Position numbers and translations under genes: made by a program
Notes under the pieces: model-generated
What the model was told of the DNA's origin: nothing
What the model saw: only the letters and a program-made list of their open reading frames with translations
Databases searched by the model: none
Part shown: positions 1-10,565 of the stretch, in pieces
How positions within the stretch are numbered: position 1 is the stretch's first letter
Layout of the letters: each line of letters begins with the position of its first letter
From: Neoceratodus forsteri
Lineage: Eukaryota; Chordata; Ceratodontiformes; Ceratodontidae
DNA: 64,000 nucleotides
Direction: 5' to 3'
Assembly (NCBI GenBank): GCA_016271365.2
Contig: CM057456.1
Location: 663,737,501-663,801,500, forward strand

Positions 1-59
1 TCCAAGTGCCAATGGCTTGGGTCTTTCTGAGCTGAAAGGGTGGTCATGGGGTACAGGAA

Positions 60-125
60 GTGGGAGTTGTACCTGATCTCCCTGTGAATGTGATCATGAG
101 GAATGAGTTTGACCAGAGGAAAAAA
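60..125 (+). pseudogene. Retroviral-type aspartic protease, C-terminal tip (gypsy pol)
   Basis: The frame here reads GVVPDLPVNVIMRNEFDQ, which resembles the last strand of retrotransposon proteases, where an I/LLGxD box is usual; the glycine is replaced. The catalytic DTG box would lie left of the window. The stretch from about 125 to 430 is a degenerate spacer leading into the integrase. Its position directly before the integrase is the main reason to read the element as Gmr1-like. The match is short, so confidence is moderate. Confidence 0.5.
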
Positions 126-429
126 ACATATATGTGTTACTACCCATAGCCAGGCAAAAGGGCAGGCTTCTGAGGGTGAGGAGGGGCAACACAGCCTGCG
201 CAGTCCCATCCCTCAGCAGCTGAGGAAGTGGCCAGGGTGGGTGAGGTGATAGCTAGGAGAAGCAGCCCCAAGACACAGCTGCAAGCACAGGAGGTCACTG
301 CCAGGGTCAGCTTTCCTCATGAATGGGATTTGGAAATGGTCAGATGGGAGGAGCTGGGTAGGGTACAGTGAGCTGATTCTACCCTCCAAAAACTGAGAGA
401 CATAGCAGATAGTGCTGACACCTCTCAAG

Positions 430-1636
430 AGAGTAAACCATTAGTTTATTGGGAGAATGGGCTGTTGTACATGGAGTGTACACCACAGAGGGAGCTACAG
501 GGAGCAGTACTCCAGCAACTGGTAAATCCCTCATACTAACAAAAGTAGCTTCTGGCCCTGGTCCATGACATTCCCTTTTTAGGCCACCTGGATATTAACG
601 GCACAAAAAAGCAACTTGCCAACAAATTTTTGTTGGCCAAGCATGTACACAGACATGAAAAATTACTGTCAGACTTGTCCACAGTGCCAGCAGGTTGGAA
701 AGGTTGGGAAGAAGGCTAAGGTAGCTTTGGTACCCCTGCCTATTATCGATGGAACCTTTAAGAAGGTAGCTGTGGATGTAATGGGGCCCCTGACTACCCC
801 AAGTTGGATGGGCAAATTATGCATACTGGTTGTTGTTGATTACGCAACCAGGTACCCTGAGGCAGTGGCCATGTCCTCCGTTGAGGCAGAAAAAGTGGCT
901 GATGAGCTCCTGGAAATCTTTAGCTGAGTAGGGTTTCCCCAAGAGATTTTTCAGACCAGGGGCCAATTTCATGTCATCCTTAATGACCAGTTTGTGGGAG
1001 AAGTGCGGGTGAAACAGTTCCATGCTTCACCCTATCACCCCGAGACAAGTGGCCTGGTCACTCAGTTCAATGGGACTCTTAAAACTATGCTCAGACCATT
1101 TGTGGACCAGTACAAAAGGAAGTGGGACAAATATTTGCTCCACCTCCTGTTTGCGTACAGGGAAGTCCCACAGGAGTCCACAGGGTTCTCACCCTTCAAG
1201 ACCCTGTTTGGTCACATGGTGAGGGGGCCCCTAGATTTAGTCAGTGATGAATGGGACAGAAACCATGCCTCCCATGGGGAGTCTGTTGTGGAGTACATCC
1301 AAAATTTCAGGGCAAGGCTTAAGGAGCTCATGGGGCTTGCCCAGGATCACTTAGCCACTGCACAGCAGCGACAGAAAGCCTGGTACAATTGCGGGGCCAA
1401 AGCATGGATACAAAGTTGGACAGTGAGTGATTGTATTTGTCCCAGTCCAACACAATAAACTGCAGGCAGCATGGGAGGGCCAATTCTCCATAATCAGGAA
1501 GCTGAGTGATGATAACTATATAGTAGGGCTGCCTGACAGAAGGCTCAGGCAGAGGGTATATCATGTGAACATGATGAAGCCCTACTTTGATAGGGAGGAA
1601 ATGATCCTCACAGCGTGCAGTGCACCAGAGGAGTAG
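430..1636 (+). pseudogene. Gypsy (Gmr1-like) integrase pseudogene
   Basis: Integrase joins element DNA to the chromosome. The amino-terminal zinc-binding part (H near 570-595, then CQTCPQC near 670-690) is followed by the catalytic core. The first aspartate lies in VAVDVMGPL (about 770) and the second in VVVDYATRYPEA (about 835). The third catalytic residue should be the glutamate of a VERFNG-like box. At about 1060 the copy reads VTQFNG, so the glutamate is lost. A frame change near 615, a stop at 925-927 and a frame change near 1420 break the frame. The C-terminal part ends near MMKPYFDREE. It is followed without a protease by the RT linker, which supports the integrase-before-RT order. Confidence 0.85.
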
Positions 1637-1639
1637 AAT

Positions 1640-3073
1640 GAGGCTGATCCTCTGGTGGACCTCCTCCGGGAATCCCAGGAGGGATCCTCAATGAATAACC
1701 TCACCCTCCCAGGACAGATGACACCAACCCAGGCTAAGGAAATGAGGGGAGTACTGTGAGAATTTGGGACATGTTCATGGGGAGTCCAGTACACCACAAT
1801 GGCTGAACACCATGTAGACACTTGGGCCCAACCCCCACTTAAGCAGTCCCCCTACAGGGCACCCGTGGGGTTAAGAAGACCATGCTGGAGACCTCAGGGA
1901 GATGCTCGCCTTTGGAGTGATTCAGGAGTCCAGTAGCTCCTGAACTTTGCCTGTGGTCCTGATTCCCAAGAAGGATGGTACCACGTGATTCTGTGTTGAC
2001 TACTGGAGGCTCAACACCTGTACAGAGTCTGATGCCTACCCCATGCCAAGAACTGATGTGATCTTGGAACAGATGGAGGGAGCCCAGTTCCTGACCATGA
2101 TAGACCTGATAAAGGGCTGCTGGCAGGTGCTGTTAACCAATGCAGCAAGGAGAAGTCTGCTTTCGTTATCCCATACAGCTTATTCAAATTCAGAGTAATG
2201 CCTTTTGGGATGAAGAATGTGCCTGCAACTTTCCAGAGGCTTGTGGATTGCATTCTGGCTGGGGAAGGTGAATATGCACTGGCTTACATGGATGACATAG
2301 CTATTTACAGAAAGATATGGGAGGATCACTCCAGGCATGTGAGAGAGGTGTTCTGCAGACCAAAGGCCACAGGGCTGACAGTTAAGGTGGAAAAATGCCA
2401 AGTAGGCATGGTGGAAGTGTCCTATCTTGGGCATTGGGTGGACAGTGAATGCATCCGTCCAGAGCAAGCAAAGGTTGATGTCATCCAGGCCTGGCCCATC
2501 CCTGCCACAAAGAAGCAGGCAAGGGCATTTCTGGTACTAGCCAAATACTGCAGGAGGTATGCTCCTCACTACAGTGATGTGGCCAATCCCCTGACAGACC
2601 TGACAAAAAAGATAAAGCCTGAAAAAGTTATCTGGACAGAGGACTGTGAGTCTGCCTTCTTGCAGTTAAAGGGGCCATTATGTGGGTCACCTGTGCTTGC
2701 CAGCCCCAATTATGGCTTAAAGTTTGTAGTATATGTGGATGCCTCGAACCATGGGCTGGGTGGCATCCTGAGACAGCTTACATTGCAGAGGGAGGAACAC
2801 ACCATGGTGTATCTGAGCCAGAAGCTTCTGTCCAGGGAAGAGAGGAAATGTCTGGGGATAGTGTGTGCCCTTCAGAAGCTGCAACCATATCTTTACAGGA
2901 AGGAGTTCACTGTGGTCACAGATCATAGCCCCTTGACATGGCTCCATAGGACTATGGTGCAAAATACAAAGTATTTGCACTGGAGTTTGGTACTACAGTC
3001 ATATAATATGATCATTCAGCACCAAAGTGGGATGCAGAATGTCAATGCAGATGGACTGTTGAGAAAGGGGTGA
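1640..3073 (+). pseudogene. Gypsy reverse transcriptase and RNase H pseudogene
   Basis: This part would copy the element RNA into DNA. A linker at 1640-1830 leads to the RT N terminus (QSPYRAPVG near 1845), which carries several stops up to about 2180. From 2198 the frame is open to the end. MPFGMKNVPATFQRLVD and the catalytic AYMDDIAIY (about 2282) are intact, followed by a conserved thumb region. RNase H follows with FVVYVDASNHGLGG (about 2725) and VTDHSPLTWL (about 2915). The product ends just past NADGLLRKG, as is usual when RNase H closes the polyprotein. Early stops make it non-functional. Confidence 0.88.
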
Positions 3074-3166
3074 GAGCATGACATGTTCCTTTTGGCATTC
3101 TCTAGGCCCTACATGAATGGCAGTGTCTCTTGGGATTTGCCCAAAAGAGACACACCTTCATTTTCT

Positions 3167-3182
3167 GGGGAGAGAGGGGAGA
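3167..3182 (+). promoter_or_regulatory. Polypurine tract (plus-strand primer) of gypsy element
   Basis: Sixteen consecutive purines (GGGGAGAGAGGGGAGA) lie directly before the TGTGATGG that opens the LTR. In LTR elements such a tract primes plus-strand DNA synthesis, and its position right at the LTR edge fits. Confidence 0.7.
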
Positions 3183-4040
3183 TGTGATGGACATGCGATC
3201 AGAGTAATGTATTAATTTAGTTTTGTTAATTTCCTTCATAAATATAGTCATGCTTGTGTTGCAAGTTGTGCTATTTGCAAAAATGGGTACAAAACATGGC
3301 TTCTGATGCCACATGACAAAACAGGTCTTATGGGAAACAATGGTTAAAGTTGATCAGGGGAATGCTCCCTTGGGAACATTTAGCCATAAATTCTGTAAGG
3401 CAGATGGGAGAGTGCCAGTTTGAATGCCTCAGTCAGCTTAAAAGGCAAGAAGTGTGGGGTTACACACATTGGACATGCTTCAAAACAGAATCATAAAAAT
3501 GGACAGAGCAGGGTGTGTGTGTGGAGCGAGCCAGCTTGCCTGAATTATGTCAACCATCGATATAGACACATACCACACACACACCAGACAAACACACACC
3601 TATACACAGGCCCACCCATTTGGGGGTGCAGGGGTAATATGTCACTCAAAGGGGTGAAACCACCTCCCACAGCCAGAAAAGAAATAAATTGAGGTACTGA
3701 AAGAAAGCACTTCCTCTTGGACTTGAAACATCTGAAAACCAAGAGCCCTGCAGCTAGAAGTCTGGTAAGAAAGACAGCTTAGGGAATAGTGTTTTTTTCA
3801 GACAGCAGCAGGTAAATACATTGGTTTTAAGCTGAGAACAGCTCAGATTCTTCTATCTGCAATCTGTCTGGTGTAACTTCATTTATTTTCATTTCTAGTA
3901 AGCTGTGATCCTTTTGTCTGACTGTACATAAATCCTGTTGTAAATACTTGTCGTCTTTTAGTAAAGCATCTGTTTTTATAGAATCAGTGACTGCTTGTTT
4001 TATTTAAAAGGGTAATTCTACTATTTCTGCTATACTGTGT
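3183..4040 (+). repeat. 3' LTR of the gypsy element (right boundary uncertain)
   Basis: The LTR begins with TGTGATGG immediately after the purine tract. It has no long open frame and includes a short CA-rich stretch near 3560-3605. AT-rich sequence follows at 3900-4000, where the polyadenylation region would be expected. No partner LTR is in the window, so the right end cannot be set by comparison. It could lie anywhere between about 4000 and 4170, where a LINE RT fragment starts. Confidence 0.55.
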
Positions 4041-4189
4041 TGCACTCCGTCTCTGAAGGGGCACTCTATCCATAGTTATTGTGTTTGACCTTCATGACCT
4101 TGAGTAAAGAAGGAGGTAAGAAACAGGTTTCCCTGGCTCCTGTTGGTAAAAGCTGCAGTGGTGGCAGTGAACTTGAAGTCCCTGGTAAG

Positions 4190-4440
4190 AGATTTTTTAT
4201 TGCAGCTTTCTTTCTCAATTTTTGGACAGCAAATTTTGTTCTCCCAGTAGATCACATAGCATATGTAGATGATTTGACACCACTATCAGCTTCATTGCTA
4301 GGTCTGCAAAGGCAAATAGATAGGCTTAATGATATATGTAAGCAATACTCCTTTGAAGATTAATCGAACTAAGACTAATATGGTTATTTGTGCAATAATT
4401 GAAAACTATTGCGAAAGTTGTTTGTTGCCAAGTCCCTAAT
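4190..4440 (+). pseudogene. Non-LTR retrotransposon RT fragment (part 1 of a split LINE)
   Basis: The frame reads VDHIAYVDDLTPLSAS and LQRQIDRLNDICKQYS, which matches the RT catalytic box (YxDD) and following helix of LINE elements. It then continues through an NxTKTN-like stretch with a stop between. The frame breaks near 4440, where a DNA-transposon remnant begins. The rest of the RT resumes near 5540. Family assignment within the LINEs is not possible from this piece. Confidence 0.7.
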
Positions 4441-4455
4441 TTTAGCAACTAGATA

Positions 4456-5417
4456 CAGTAAAAGCCACTTACAGCAGACAGAGGTAATACAGTCAGATAC
4501 AATGCACATTATCAATTGCTCCAATTTTCATACATAGTAATCAATGCAATTTCTATAATTTATAGTGGATCCAGAAACCTCTAAAGGTAGGCAGCTCATA
4601 GCAGCCAACTGCTGTAATTGTCATGGCAGTTGACATGGGAATGAGTAACACTGTTAAACGACTCTATGTCAGAGCAATGAGGGTAAGAGTTCTATCAGAG
4701 CTGGACTCTTCAGAGGAAATCACTGTCACTGTAGGTGAAAAAAAAAATTACTCTGCTTGATACTGTCAGACTTATGCATCAGGTATGGGAGGAGGTGACG
4801 GCTGAGATAAATCAGTGCTGTCTTAAAAAAGGCTGGCTTTGTGAACACTGAGCAGCCAGCTAAACAGGCTGTCCCCTAGAGACTACACCCCTAGATAACC
4901 CTCCTCCTCTGCCACCTGGCCTTACTGAACAGGAGTTTCAAGAATTGTGCTACTGAGACCGATGAAATCCAGTCAGTCATAGACTCAATGAATGTCCAGC
5001 TAAGGACTGCAGAGGAGGATGAGACAGGTGATTCTATTTACTGCATTATAACCACCAAGGATGCACAAGAATCCCTGAACATCTAGCAACAAGCCATGGA
5101 GAACCATATGGATATCAAGTCCAATTGGCAAGTGATGGTGGAGAAAGAGGGAATGCCTGTACACCTCATCAAGAACACATTAGAAAAACATCATTGCTTT
5201 TTTGTAAAAAGCTGTAAGGTACTGTACTGTGGCATAGTGGAAAACTTTGTGTAAAGTTTGTAAGGTTCCATAACCTGTATTGAACTGTATCATGAGGCTA
5301 CAGTATTTATGCCCTGAGTAGCTTATCAGCAATGCAAATTAAACACTGTTGGGGATGAGTATGGGGTATTGCAATGGACTTTACACTGATGTTTTTTTTT
5401 TGGGGGGGGGTTTACTG
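4456..5417 (+). mobile_element. pogo/Tigger-like DNA transposon remnant inside the LINE
   Basis: Frames at about 4630-5200 resemble the C-terminal end of pogo/Tigger transposases: NTVKRLYVRAMRVRVLSEL, then KKITLLDTVRLMHQVWEEV followed by a KKGW helix, then LTEQEFQEL. The N-terminal DNA-binding part and catalytic DDE core are missing, so it is internally deleted. Possible terminal inverted repeats are CAGTAAAAGCC at 4456 and its imperfect complement ending in ACTG at 5417, with TA on the left. The ends are tentative, because the LINE does not resume clearly until about 5540. Confidence 0.55.
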
Positions 5418-5539
5418 TGTTACAGTATTAAAGTATGTCAGCATTAAGTATTATGGCATTTGCATCTTTTTATTTGTTCCCCTGAAAAAAAGGCTGATCT
5501 GTTTTATGCACACATCGGTTAGATCAGACAAAATGGATG

Positions 5540-6545
5540 CTCACCAAAATGTCCAATACAAGCAGTTTTTACTGTATTATGAATATTTGGCTGTTTGTTT
5601 GGATGATGAAATATTGTGGAAAATGCATATTAAAATTATTCAACTCAAAATGAATAAAGTATCAAATGGGTTTAATGGTTTAATGCTAAATATGAAGGCT
5701 ATTCAATCTCAGGTGTAACGACAGTCCTGAATGCAAATGTAGAGCTTGCTTACTCTATACAGCAGAAACATGGGGCGAAACAGACCTAACCGTCTTGGAT
5801 GGAGTCTTATCTAAACTCTATCAGTAAGTTTGAGGGTCCCAAGTTTTGCCAAATTAAACACTTTACGAGCTGAATTAGGATAAACATCTTTCGTCTCTAT
5901 AATTAATGAAAAACATCCAGTCTTTATAATGGTTCTGTATAATCTTGATAAGTCTTGCTCATCTTGTATTTGCTTGGAAGAAAGGACTAAATATTATTCA
6001 GTTTACTACAATTTTCCAGTCACTTTAGTTATTAAAAATACAATTTGTCTAGTAGGCTTGAAATATGACTGACTGTTCTAAAATTCTGATGATAGAAATA
6101 TTAACTCAGATTAAGAAGAGATTTGCTAATGATGGTACCTAGGCAGATATGCAGCAGGTGTCTGAGGCCAAAATTACATTGTTGGTATAGGACACTTAAA
6201 ATATTTCACAGGAGAGGAGGCATCTAAGTGTTATAGTTGACACAAAGGGGAGAACTATTCTCACAAGGTTTCAGCTAGAAATTTATAATAGTTATATGTT
6301 TTCTTAGACAAAAACCTTGTAACATTGTGTCTCCTTATTGTAAATGCAGTAACAAAGAAGTAGATTATTTAAAACATGTAGCATTATTGTGCCCGTTGTA
6401 CAGGGAAAGTAGAGATTAATGGTTGGGTCCAGTATTAAAGATATGCACATCTCTCTAGATGCTATCATACGGAAATTATTTTCTTAGCAAGACATTTGAT
6501 TACTCAGAAATGTGATTAAATATTTAAAATCTCTGCATTTGTGAT
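5540..6545 (+). pseudogene. Non-LTR retrotransposon RT C-terminal domain (part 2 of a split LINE)
   Basis: YYEYLAVCLDDEILWKMHI at about 5570-5630 matches the conserved YLGVWLD box that follows LINE RT. Next come LLYTAETWGETDLTVLDG (about 5755) and a Cys-rich segment CPYCKCSNKEVDYLKHV with LCPLYRES (6330-6410), typical of the C-terminal zinc knuckle of LINE ORF2. Several stops and frame changes occur. It continues the RT fragment at 4190-4440 in the same orientation. Confidence 0.7.
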
Positions 6546-6724
6546 AGTTGGACTTTGGCAGAACTGAATATTTTTTGCACTTAATGTGCTTCATTTATTT
6601 CGTAATCACTCCAGTCTTAGAAATGTAGGTATCTAGACTCAAACCCATTTCAGTAGTGTCATGCATATTTCCTTTCGCTAATGTTCTCCTTTCAAAATCT
6701 CACCAACTGATTATTTTCATTTTC

Positions 6725-8551
6725 ACTTACCCTCTTTCCACGCCCTTGATGGGACAATCCTTGAGGATACCCCCTCTTTCAGATACCTTGGGGTTTGGCT
6801 GGACCAACACTTCAGCTTCTCTGACCACATTGATGCCATTCTGAAAAAACTGCACCCCAAGATTGGAACCCTTTACAGGAACTATAGTTGCAACCCTCCT
6901 ACGGCCAGGCAAGAACTTGTCCAGAAGGTGATCCTCCCCATTTTTGACTACTGTGATGTAGTCTATGGTGCCGCTGCCATATCTTACCATACCATATTGG
7001 ACTCTCTTTTCAACTCCTTCTGTTGATTTGTGCTTGATGCCCCATCTTGAACTCATCATTGTGACCTTTACCATGCCCTGTCCTTCCCCTCGCTTGCTAA
7101 CAGATGCCTGGCTCACTGTGCCAAGCTAACTTCCAAACTTTGGCTTACTGTACTTCCTTCTTAACTCTCATGCTCCCTCCCTTCCCCCGCCTTCCTCCCA
7201 CTCCCTTAGATCCTCCGACACTCACACACTGCTAGTCCCCCATCGTACCACCCTCATCAGCCAATCAGGCTTCTCCCATCACTTTCCAAAAATCTGGAAC
7301 TCCCTCCTACCTCAAATACAACACTCCTCCTCCTCCCACTCCCTTGCCTCTGCCTTACATAACTTTCTCTCGGCTAGCTGCTCCTGCTACAATCCTCCTT
7401 AACTTATTCCCGTATAAGCCTGCTTCAGCTTCACGCCCACCTCTTTCCTGGAAAATCCTCCCTCTACATCCTCCCCCCAGCACCCCTTCCTTCCTTTCCA
7501 CCTTACCCCATCCCCATTCCTTCTTCTGTACACCACCTTACCCTCACTACCCACTTGCCATTGCTTGGCCTAGGCCTCTGGCAGGGTTCTCTGCATCCTG
7601 GACAGGTCCAGAACCTAAAGAAACACATTCCTCACCTCCTGGTCTCACCCCATTCTTTCCTGAAAGAGCTGGGACTCAGCACCTCTTCTCTCCTACCTCT
7701 CTCTCTCTCTCTCTCTCTCTCTTCATCTTTCTAAAACCTACTCCCCATCGCTGCATACCTCTCCTCATTGAGTGCGCTACCTCTGCTGCCTACAACCTGC
7801 TTCCCTCCTATCATGCTCTACCTCTGCCTTGTGCAGGCAGTGTCCACAGCATACTGGAGGGGCCAGGCTCTGGCAGACCCTTCTCTTCCCCCTCTCTTCC
7901 TTCCTGACATGCATTAACTCCCACTGTCTACAACCTGCTTCCTCCCTGTTCATGCTTGATCTCCTCCTGGTGCAGGCAGGGTCCACAGCATTCTGGAGGG
8001 GTCAGGCCCTGACAGACTCCTCTCCTCCACTCATTGCCTTCCCTCCTCCACATCCCCCCCTTTCCACGGCCCTACTCTCTGACTATATGTCCCCCAACCA
8101 CCCCCCTTTCCCTCCTTCCTAGCCATAGTTATTGGCTAACCCCTAATCTCTAATACACTTATCGCCAACCTTGCACTTTTGTTACACCTTGCAAATTTTG
8201 TTCTGTCTGTGTCTGTCCTTGCAATCTTGCCTAGTTCAACCTCCTTGTATTTTATCCAGCCATTTTCTAACTACAAAGCTATGTCCCACCAAGTGTTAGC
8301 CAATGATATTTGTGCTATTGTATCTATCTAGTTCATACCTGTTAGCATTCCTCCTTTTCAATACTTCTGTATAGTCTGCTCACTTTATTGAATGTAATCA
8401 AATTGTATATCTATAGTGTGTTCCAAATCTCTGTATACTATCTTCATGCTCCCCTACCCCCAAGTCGCACTGGGAGATGAACAACTTGTTGCTCAGCATG
8501 CCTTCTTGGTGAAACATTTCAATAAATAAAATAAATAAATAATGTTACCTG
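6725..8551 (+). mobile_element. L2/Rex/CR1-clade LINE, 3' end with 3' UTR and tail
   Basis: The left part encodes the end of RT: PSFRYLGVWLDQHFSFSDH (about 6775), RQELVQKVILPIFDYCDVVYG (about 6907-6970) and NRCLAHCAKLTSKL. It then degenerates into a C-rich stretch. Homology-free open frames of up to 187 codons at 7344-8122 are by-products of that base composition. The 3' UTR closes with the tandem tail ATAAATAAAATAAATAAATA at 8520-8551, which marks the true 3' end. The 5' part, with endonuclease and most of RT, is absent, as in typical 5'-truncated LINE copies. Confidence 0.8.
7696..7722. repeat. (CT)n microsatellite
   Basis: About thirteen CT units in the C-rich part of the LINE. Confidence 0.95.
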
Positions 8552-8744
8552 AGGGCTTCCCTCTCTGATGTATTTTATTTACCCAGATACTTTTTATTGT
8601 TTTTTGTGTTGTTTATGTTTAGCAGTCATTAAAGATATATTTGTATTAGTTACTTTTCTGGCTTTATGTTGATTATTTTGTACTTTTTTAAGTTTTAACA
8701 GTTTTCTTATTTTTGTGTATTAATTGCAAAAGCCTAAATGGGTT

Positions 8745-9060
8745 GTAAACTTGAACTCAATGTTGAGATATATCAGGAAGGCCTGAAGGAGTGGATCAAG
8801 GGATGTGATCCTCCCCTTTTACAAAGCCTTGGCTAGACCACACCTGGAGTACTGCATTTAGTTCTGGTCACTGCAGTACAGAAATAATATTGAAGGGATT
8901 TAAATTGTCCAGTGACGGGTCAACAAGCAGATTTGGAGATTGGAAGGAATGAGTGTTATGAAGAAATTGGATCTATTCCAACTATTTGGCCTAGTAAAGG
9001 GAAGGTTGATAGTGGACATGTTGCCTGTAAGAGTTGTGACCTAGTTTACATTACCTAAAA
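8745..9060 (+). mobile_element. CR1-like LINE 3' fragment
   Basis: The sequence around 8820-8880 (aGACCACACCTGGAGTACTG, then TTCTGGTCACTGCAGTACAG) is the degenerate form of a LINE segment. That segment normally encodes a VRPHLEYCxQFWSPxxxKD-like stretch, followed by a region for a LERVQRRATK-like helix. The same family occurs at 37450-38030 on the plus strand and 41270-41660 on the minus strand. No open frame remains here. Confidence 0.65.
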
Positions 9061-9621
9061 ACAAATTTGGACACCAAATATGTTGCATCTGTGGGAGATA
9101 ACCTGATTTATGTTATTCTAATTCAAGAGCAAATTCTTCTCACAACACAGGACCTCACTTAAATCCTACTATATCATGATAGAACAGCAAAAGTCGGACA
9201 GCAAAACCCATTACAGTGACACTTTCGAACAGATTCAGAGTTGTGGCAGTAAGGGTCCCGCTGTACACTGGTGCCAGTTTCCCCCCTTCAAAGTCAACTC
9301 AGACTTGGAGTTGATTATATTAGTAATGGGTTGGGGGTGCTGCGCCCCCCCCCCGCAAAAAGCAGCGTCAAATACTGATGGGTGAAATTTCGCCCGTCGG
9401 TATCAGAGATTTCGCAATGCTGCATGTTGACATCTTTGTTGTAGATGTGGCATGGTGGAATCAAATCTCACAATGTCTTTGAGTTTCACAGGACAAGAAT
9501 AGATGGTAAGAAACTCATACTATACATTTAATAGAGAAGAATGTTCAGTAATTCAGTTGGCATTTAAATAAGCAGTAGAGACTTATAAAAATTTGTTCAG
9601 CAACATTTCATGCACTGATCA
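9061..9621. other. No recognisable gene or element
   Basis: AT-rich sequence with a short C-run near 9347. I see no open frame with family resemblance and no clear repeat structure. Confidence 0.5.
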
Positions 9622-10154
9622 CACCTAATACAACATCTCACTCTGGGGAGAAAAAAGGAAAATGAAAAATTGCTAATTTAAAAACATCTCCTGTACTTTT
9701 TAGTTCAGTTTACCATTCCCCCTCTCGTCTAAAGCATGGTTCTAATTTAAATGCTGTGTTTAAACCTGAGTGTTTAGTAGAACTCAGGCTGTAGACAATG
9801 CCAAACAATATGAGAAGTGCTGCATAGCCATCATAGAGCTTCTGTATTAGACCAAGCACATGGTTAGAGAAAGACCTTAATGGATGCAAGTTAGAAATGC
9901 ATCACAGCAATCAACATGGTAACCAGCCCCCCCCAGCAGAGGAGGAGGAGCCTTTGTCAACTTGACACTAAAATGAGAAGCACTTTGGATCTACAGCCGG
10001 AATTCTACTAAATACTCATGTTTAAATATAGCATTTAATAGCACTGCACCTTAAAAATAGGGGAAATGGTATACTAAACTAAAAAGTACTGGAAATGTTT
10101 AACAACTAACCATTTTCTATTTCCTCACCAGAGTGAGATGTTGTGTTATGAGGT
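9622..10154. mobile_element. Non-autonomous element with long (~165-bp) terminal inverted repeats
   Basis: The left arm (9622-9795) starts CCTAATACAACATCTCACTC. The right arm (9990-10154) ends with the complement, GAGTGAGATGTTGTGTTATG. The inner ends also pair (gctgtagac near 9788 with tctacagcc near 9990; tttagtagaactc with gaattctactaaa). About 195 bp lie between the arms. There is no coding sequence, so this is a fold-back or MITE-like element mobilised by another transposase. I found no certain target-site duplication. Confidence 0.7.
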
Positions 10155-10391
10155 ATGTACCAAGCAGGGAAATTTCTCAAGATGATGCTACTGACATGTA
10201 GGGTTGCTGCACTGTACACACTGGTAAGGCTGTTTGCAGTAACATTAATACTTTACAAGATGTATTTGGAAATTAATTGTAAAATTAATATGAACATTTC
10301 ACTCATAGAAATGTACCAGAAATAGGATAATTAAATGAAAGATGTTTTTAGTTTAAATTTAAACTAGTTTAGCAGGGAAATTTATGTAAAT

Positions 10392-10565
10392 AGTGTTTTA
10401 AGTAAGTAATAAGCCACGACAGGGTACGCATTAAAGGATTTTAATACACACCCCAAGAGTATGCTAAGGCACAAGGCCAAAGGTTGAATGTCCTTAAACC
10501 CCTGGGAAGTGCATTAAAACCCTTTAATGCACACCCTGGAGTGGCTTATTACACTTACAAAATGG
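10392..10565. mobile_element. Palindromic MITE, 'GCAATAA' family, copy 1
   Basis: The left arm reads TAATAAGCCACGACAGGGTA then CGCATTAAAGGATTTTAAT. The right arm is its near-complement, ending CACCCTGGAGTGGCTTATTA followed by cacttacaaaatgg. The outer flank matches the family end CCATTTTATAAGTGCAATAA seen in other copies. Confidence 0.7.

Larger units (their letters stand above)
1..4040 (+). mobile_element. Gmr1-like Ty3/gypsy LTR retrotransposon, 3' part, decayed
   Basis: The left edge of the window enters an LTR retrotransposon inside its protease. Reading rightwards one meets the protease end, the integrase, then reverse transcriptase and RNase H, a polypurine tract and an LTR. RT and RNase H sequences are of gypsy type, yet the integrase lies upstream of RT, as in copia elements. 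This order is known for the Gmr1-like group of Ty3/gypsy elements in deuterostomes. Reading frames are broken many times, so the copy is inactive. The 5' LTR, gag and most of the protease lie outside the window. The right end of the LTR is not resolved; 4040 is approximate. Confidence 0.85.

Noticed and set aside
4090..4180. Possible primer-binding site after an LTR (CTGCAGTGGTGGCAGTGAAC near 4150)
   Set aside because: The LTR here is at the 3' end of the element and no tRNA 3' end match could be confirmed. It may be LTR sequence or flank.
7344..8122. Open frames of 187 and 116 codons rich in Pro, Ser and Leu
   Set aside because: They lie in a C/T-rich LINE 3' region, have low-complexity composition, overlap in different frames and show no domain.
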